Shown here: piece after piece, positions 60,781-64,000 of the stretch
Numbering within the stretch: position 1 is the stretch's first letter
Layout: each line of letters begins with the position of its first letter
Assembly: GCA_022376515.1 (NCBI GenBank)
Contig: WTXI01000016.1
Coordinates: 434,001-498,000 of the forward strand
Length of the DNA: 64,000 nucleotides
Source of the DNA: Lactifluus volemus
Taxonomy: Eukaryota > Basidiomycota > Agaricomycetes > Russulales > Russulaceae
Reading direction: 5' to 3'
The notes under the pieces: model-generated
The model's database searches: none
The model's input: only the letters and a program-made list of their open reading frames with translations
Told to the model about the DNA's origin: nothing
Made by a program: the position numbers and the translations under genes

Positions 60781-60922
60781 CTTGTTGGTGCGCACCATGA
60801 ACCGACTGGTGCTTGTCCGCAGAACAAGATGACAATGATATTGGATAGTGATGCAGCACATTAAGATGCGGCAACAGCGAGACAGCATAGACAATATCAA
60901 GCTCTCCTTGGAGCCGCTGTGC

Positions 60923-61653
60923 TACACACCATCGTAACTGGCGCCTCCGGCCTGGGCAAGACGGTCAGTTGCTCTGACGACCGAGATCTATAATCAAGGT
61001 AACTACCTTGCGCAAACGAATGACGATCGGTTCTTCCTTTAGATCATCTTTCTCTCTCGCCGCGACGTCAATCGAATACGTGCGGAACACAGACTTGACG
61101 TCGGCAGCGTGCACAGAGATCTATTACGAGAACGTTAGCTCATGCGTAATCATCATTCATTCTGCACGCGGTGACCCATGGCCCCAAGGGGGTGTGTATT
61201 ACAGAAGCACACGGCTACGTGGTCAATCAGATAGTCACCTTTGCTTTCCTCATAATCTTACACCCGGCACCGATCCACGTAACGAGGATGAATTTCTCAC
61301 GCTGCGACTCCTTGTCGTTGCAGTATGTGACACGGGCATATGCAAAGGAACCCTTAGCGGGATCTAGTTTCTCTTGTAATTCAGCCAGACCACCAGTGCC
61401 TGTAGCTGTGACGACCAATTTATCCGAACGGTCGTTCTGAAATGCAAAAAAAAAGTGAATTAACAAGGACCGCAAAAAAAAGATAACATGAGGGAACAAC
61501 CTCGTAGTCTATGAGGACCCAATTGGTATCTGATTTGTGGGAGCGAACGTCCTCGTACGCTGAGATTGAGGTTTTTCATCAGGGCGAGAACACGACATCA
61601 TTAGATTTAGACGCGCACCTTCGTTGATCTTGGGGTCGGATATATCAGCCATG
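60923..61653 (-). CDS. Coactosin-like ADF-homology protein
   Basis: ADF-H domain protein that binds filamentous actin. MADISDPKIN (61653), an intron, YEDVRSHKSDTNWVLIDYE, another intron, then NDRSDKLVVTATGTGGLAEL and QEKLDPAKGSFAYARVTYCN. Next DKESQREKFILVTWIGAGCK and IMRKAKVTIH, then HAADVKSVFRTYSIDVAARE and KDDLKEEPIVIRLRK. A last intron joins AGGASYDGV and the stop at 60923. About 145-150 residues. The order YED..DTxW..Y, GTGGLxEL, FxLVTWIG matches coactosins rather than cofilin. Shares a 166 bp promoter with RRG9. Confidence 0.9.
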
Positions 61654-61819
61654 AGAAAAGAAAGCCAGAGAAAAAAACGAAAAGAAGAGATATCAAGCCC
61701 TGTACGACAGTGAGAACCGTTGAAGTAGTGAAGCAACGCAGAGTTTACGCGCGGGCGTCGTTTAGTTGATCGGTTCCTTACTGTAAATTAGGTGGCGGTG
61801 CCTCTCACTCTCTACCAAC
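61654..61819. promoter_or_regulatory. Shared coactosin/RRG9 divergent promoter
   Basis: 166 bp between start codons. No clear motif. Confidence 0.5.
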
Positions 61820-62519
61820 ATGTTATCCTTCTTTTCTTTCAGACACAATATAGTCCTATCGCATTCTAGACTCTCCTTCCGACTCTTACACAATTCTGGC
61901 AAAGCTACCCGTTTACGCCACCGGGACTGGGGAGTTGTCGGTCGTTTATCTCGCCCATCTCCACTTTCCGAAGAAGAACCCGACGGAGAGGATGATGAAA
62001 AGAAGGCTCGATATCAGACAGCCAACTACACGCCCGAATCTGACCCGACTCCTTTGCGCTGGTCACAACACCGTGCCACCATGAAAGCGAAATTCCCCAA
62101 CGGATGGGCGCCCCCGCACAAGCTTTCTCGTGCCGCGATGGACGGTTTGCGCGCGTTGCATGCGCACGATCCCAATACCTTCACCACACCCATTCTTTCC
62201 GAAAAATTTCGCATCAGCCCCGAGGCCGTGCGTCGCATCCTTCGAAGCAAATGGCAACCGACGAAAGAGCAACACGCTCGCTTGCTACAGCGCGAAAGAC
62301 GACATCGGTACAACCGCACTTCAGGAATATTGACGGAGAGAAAGCAGGAGAAGGTTGGTCACCAGAGATAGGTGTCGAACCACAAGGTGCCTCACTTTTG
62401 TTCGTTAGCATTCAGCCCATAGAACAAGCTACTTTTTTGTATGAATTAATTATGCATTCATGCAGGTACCTTACGATGTCGTGGCGACCTGGCTCTTTGC
62501 TGAGAAGATGAGGCAATAA
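61820..62519 (+). CDS. RRG9: Neugrin/Rrg9 family mitochondrial protein
   Basis: Rrg9 is needed for respiratory growth and mitochondrial genome maintenance; neugrin acts in mitochondrial ribosome biogenesis. The N-terminus is basic and hydroxylated, fitting a mitochondrial presequence (MLSFFSFRHNIVLSHSRLSF). An acidic linker follows, then the conserved domain: PLRWSQHRATMKAKFPNGWA, PPHKLSRAAMDGLRALHAHD, PNTFTTPILSEKFRISPEAV and RRILRSKWQPTKEQHARLLQ. RKQEK is followed by a GTTGGT..TGCAG intron, and the last exon is VPYDVVATWLFAEKMRQ with the stop at 62519. Unspliced reading would stop at 62371 (GHQR); the spliced end looks better. Confidence 0.9.
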
Positions 62520-64000
62520 TACGAAGGGGGTCAACTATGAGCTCGCCGTGATGAGCCCCCCCCATCCCCTCGATTTGTGAACGTCAGAGCCTTTTAGTGT
62601 GCTTGCCAAAATGAAAAGAGAGTGCTCCACTCTGCTCCCACTTGGTGCATCTCCCAACCTTTCTTGATAACAAGGGCAAAACTCTAAAGCGGCGGCGGCG
62701 GCGGAGGGTAAATTCATCGAAACCGGATGTGGACAGAAGATCTCCCTCCCCAATTTCCCGCGGCGTTTTGCCACAGCCACGGCCTCTTGACCTTCCGCGT
62801 CTACCCTGGATATAGTACGAGACCAAGTATTTTTTGTATGTGTCGATGCTCATGCCATATCTAATTACAGCATAACGGTAATTGTTGTTCATAGATTGGC
62901 TAAATATAGTAACTGAAGCTTAATGTTCACACAGGGATCATCGACTTAACATTGTTTTGTCCCAAAATACCCAAGACGCAAGTCGTTCTACGATTAGCAG
63001 TCGCCATGAGGCTAACTGAAACTTAGCGGTCAAGACGGAGTGGAACGGAAGTGTCGAGATGCCCCGGCCTTAACTGAATGAAGTATCTCTTTCCTTGTCT
63101 CATCGATTGCCACCGCGCCGCGGGAACAGAAAAGTTCGGCTTACCCTGGGGTAAATTCGAACACTGACGCTGAACGATTATGGACCGTCCTGGCCCGATT
63201 GTTCATCTCTGTGGTCATGCACAGCAGCAAAAACAATATCTTACGCCCGTGGAGGAGATCTAGCCCAAAAAAAATTAATTGCATGATATGATGACGAAAA
63301 CGTCTGACGCTGACCCAACGGGCTATAATTGCGAAATGCAGTGTTCCTCGCATAACGCGTAACGCTAAATTAGCCTATCCCCTCCACATAAAACGCGCGC
63401 GCATAAGCCGACCAAGATTCTTGCTCTGTAACAAGGCGCCTCCACAGCGACGATCATTGACACGATACGATTTAACGCGATTACATACTGCACAGTATTG
63501 ACCTTCCGTCCGCCCGTGGAATATTACCGGTATCTGTAAAAAAAATAAAACCAACATTCCCACTTACATACATACCCCTAGCAACCCTTCAGGTTTGATC
63601 CGTGTCGGATACCATCATTCTGACAATCGAAGTCGTTGAGGTTATGGCCACAAAGTGATATTTCCGAGACGTACTCTATAGCTGGCACTCCAAAAAAATA
63701 AAAAGGGAAAGGGAAGAAATAGAAATCGCTCATACTACTTTGAAAAAAAAAACGTTCATTGGATGATAGGCCAATTTGAGCTCGTAAACATAATTTACCG
63801 TATGTCCAATCCATCGGAGGTTTTTCCGCATTGACTTTTTATTTTTCAGGTTGTCCGTGTACCGTGACGCACAGAGCGATCCCCGGCCACTGGTAGAAGG
63901 GAGACGGCATCTACGGTCCCGGGGTGGTGGCTTAAGAAGATTGCGGTACTGCCAGCGCTTCATCCTACGATACACTTCCAATATCGCTCAGGGAGATGGT
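62520..64000. other. Right-hand region without a confident gene
   Basis: Several short minus-strand ORFs (62584-62892, 63141-63353, 63578-63981) have no recognisable motifs, and the one reaching the right edge contains stops in neighbouring frames. The (CGG)n-like tract near 62690-62705 encodes Ala or Arg runs in these ORFs. I see nothing else here. Confidence 0.45.

Noticed and set aside
63140..63180. Possible tRNA T-arm (TTCGAA) near the right end
   Set aside because: No matching acceptor stem, anticodon arm or A/B box arrangement could be read around it.

Overview
This window is nuclear DNA from a filamentous basidiomycete, most likely an Agaricomycete (mushroom-forming fungus). The signs are genes split by many 47-60 bp GT-AG introns, some with clear CTNAN/TACTAAT-like branch sites; closely packed housekeeping genes on both strands; pyrimidine-rich leaders; and fungal families such as CSC1/DUF221, DUF4436, ATG11 and Snt1. 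All functional names come from reading translated exons by eye and no database search was run. I saw no CRISPR array, rRNA or convincing tRNA.

Layout. 1-985: 5' part of a CSC1-like calcium channel gene (-). 2087-2750: small membrane protein (-). 3128-5847: SEC23 (-). 5848-9889: long stretch with no confident gene. 9890-10548: hypothetical protein (+). 11112-13067: NMD3 (+). 14207-21647: separase (+), with an intact His/Cys dyad. 21901-23142: DUF4436-like membrane protein (-). 24559-24950: RPB10 (+). 26248-26849: small secreted Cys protein gene with broken frames (-). 27309-27376: MITE-like foldback. 27973-32663: ATG11 (-). 33171-34393: RRP42 (+). 35336-36096: Ubc4/5-type E2 (-). 37107-39620: ASCC2/CUE3 homologue with several frame breaks (+). 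39728-40312: RPA3 with two frame breaks (-).

40590-49150 is the most unusual part. A cassette of about 4 kb has been tandemly duplicated. Each copy holds a protein-kinase-like gene and, divergently transcribed, a gene for a small protein with a Gly/Ala-rich hydrophobic helix and a coiled coil. The duplication also copied the last exon of the neighbouring RLI1 gene, which survives as a decayed fragment at 44925-45120. Kinase copy 1 is broken and copy 2 is intact. A further remnant lies at 40590-40760.

48925-51205: RLI1/ABCE1 (-). 51413-52091: PIN4-type parvulin (+). 52357-56350: Snt1/NCoR-like SANT corepressor (-). 56783-58674: PIG-S/GPI17 (+). 59046-59797: NAC-beta/EGD1 (-). 59945-60780: GNAT acetyltransferase (+). 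60923-61653: coactosin-like ADF-H protein (-). 61820-62519: neugrin/RRG9 (+). 62520-64000: no confident gene.

How the genes relate. Several conserved genes sit head to head over short shared promoters (RLI1/PIN4, EGD1/GNAT, coactosin/RRG9, SNT1/PIG-S, ATG11/RRP42). NMD3, RLI1, PIN4, EGD1 and RRP42 all act in ribosome or RNA biology, but the neighbourhood looks like ordinary fungal gene packing. Single-base frame breaks occur in several otherwise well-conserved genes (ASCC2, RPA3, SNT1, possibly ATG11), some in homopolymers. This suggests residual consensus indels in the assembly rather than real loss of all these genes.
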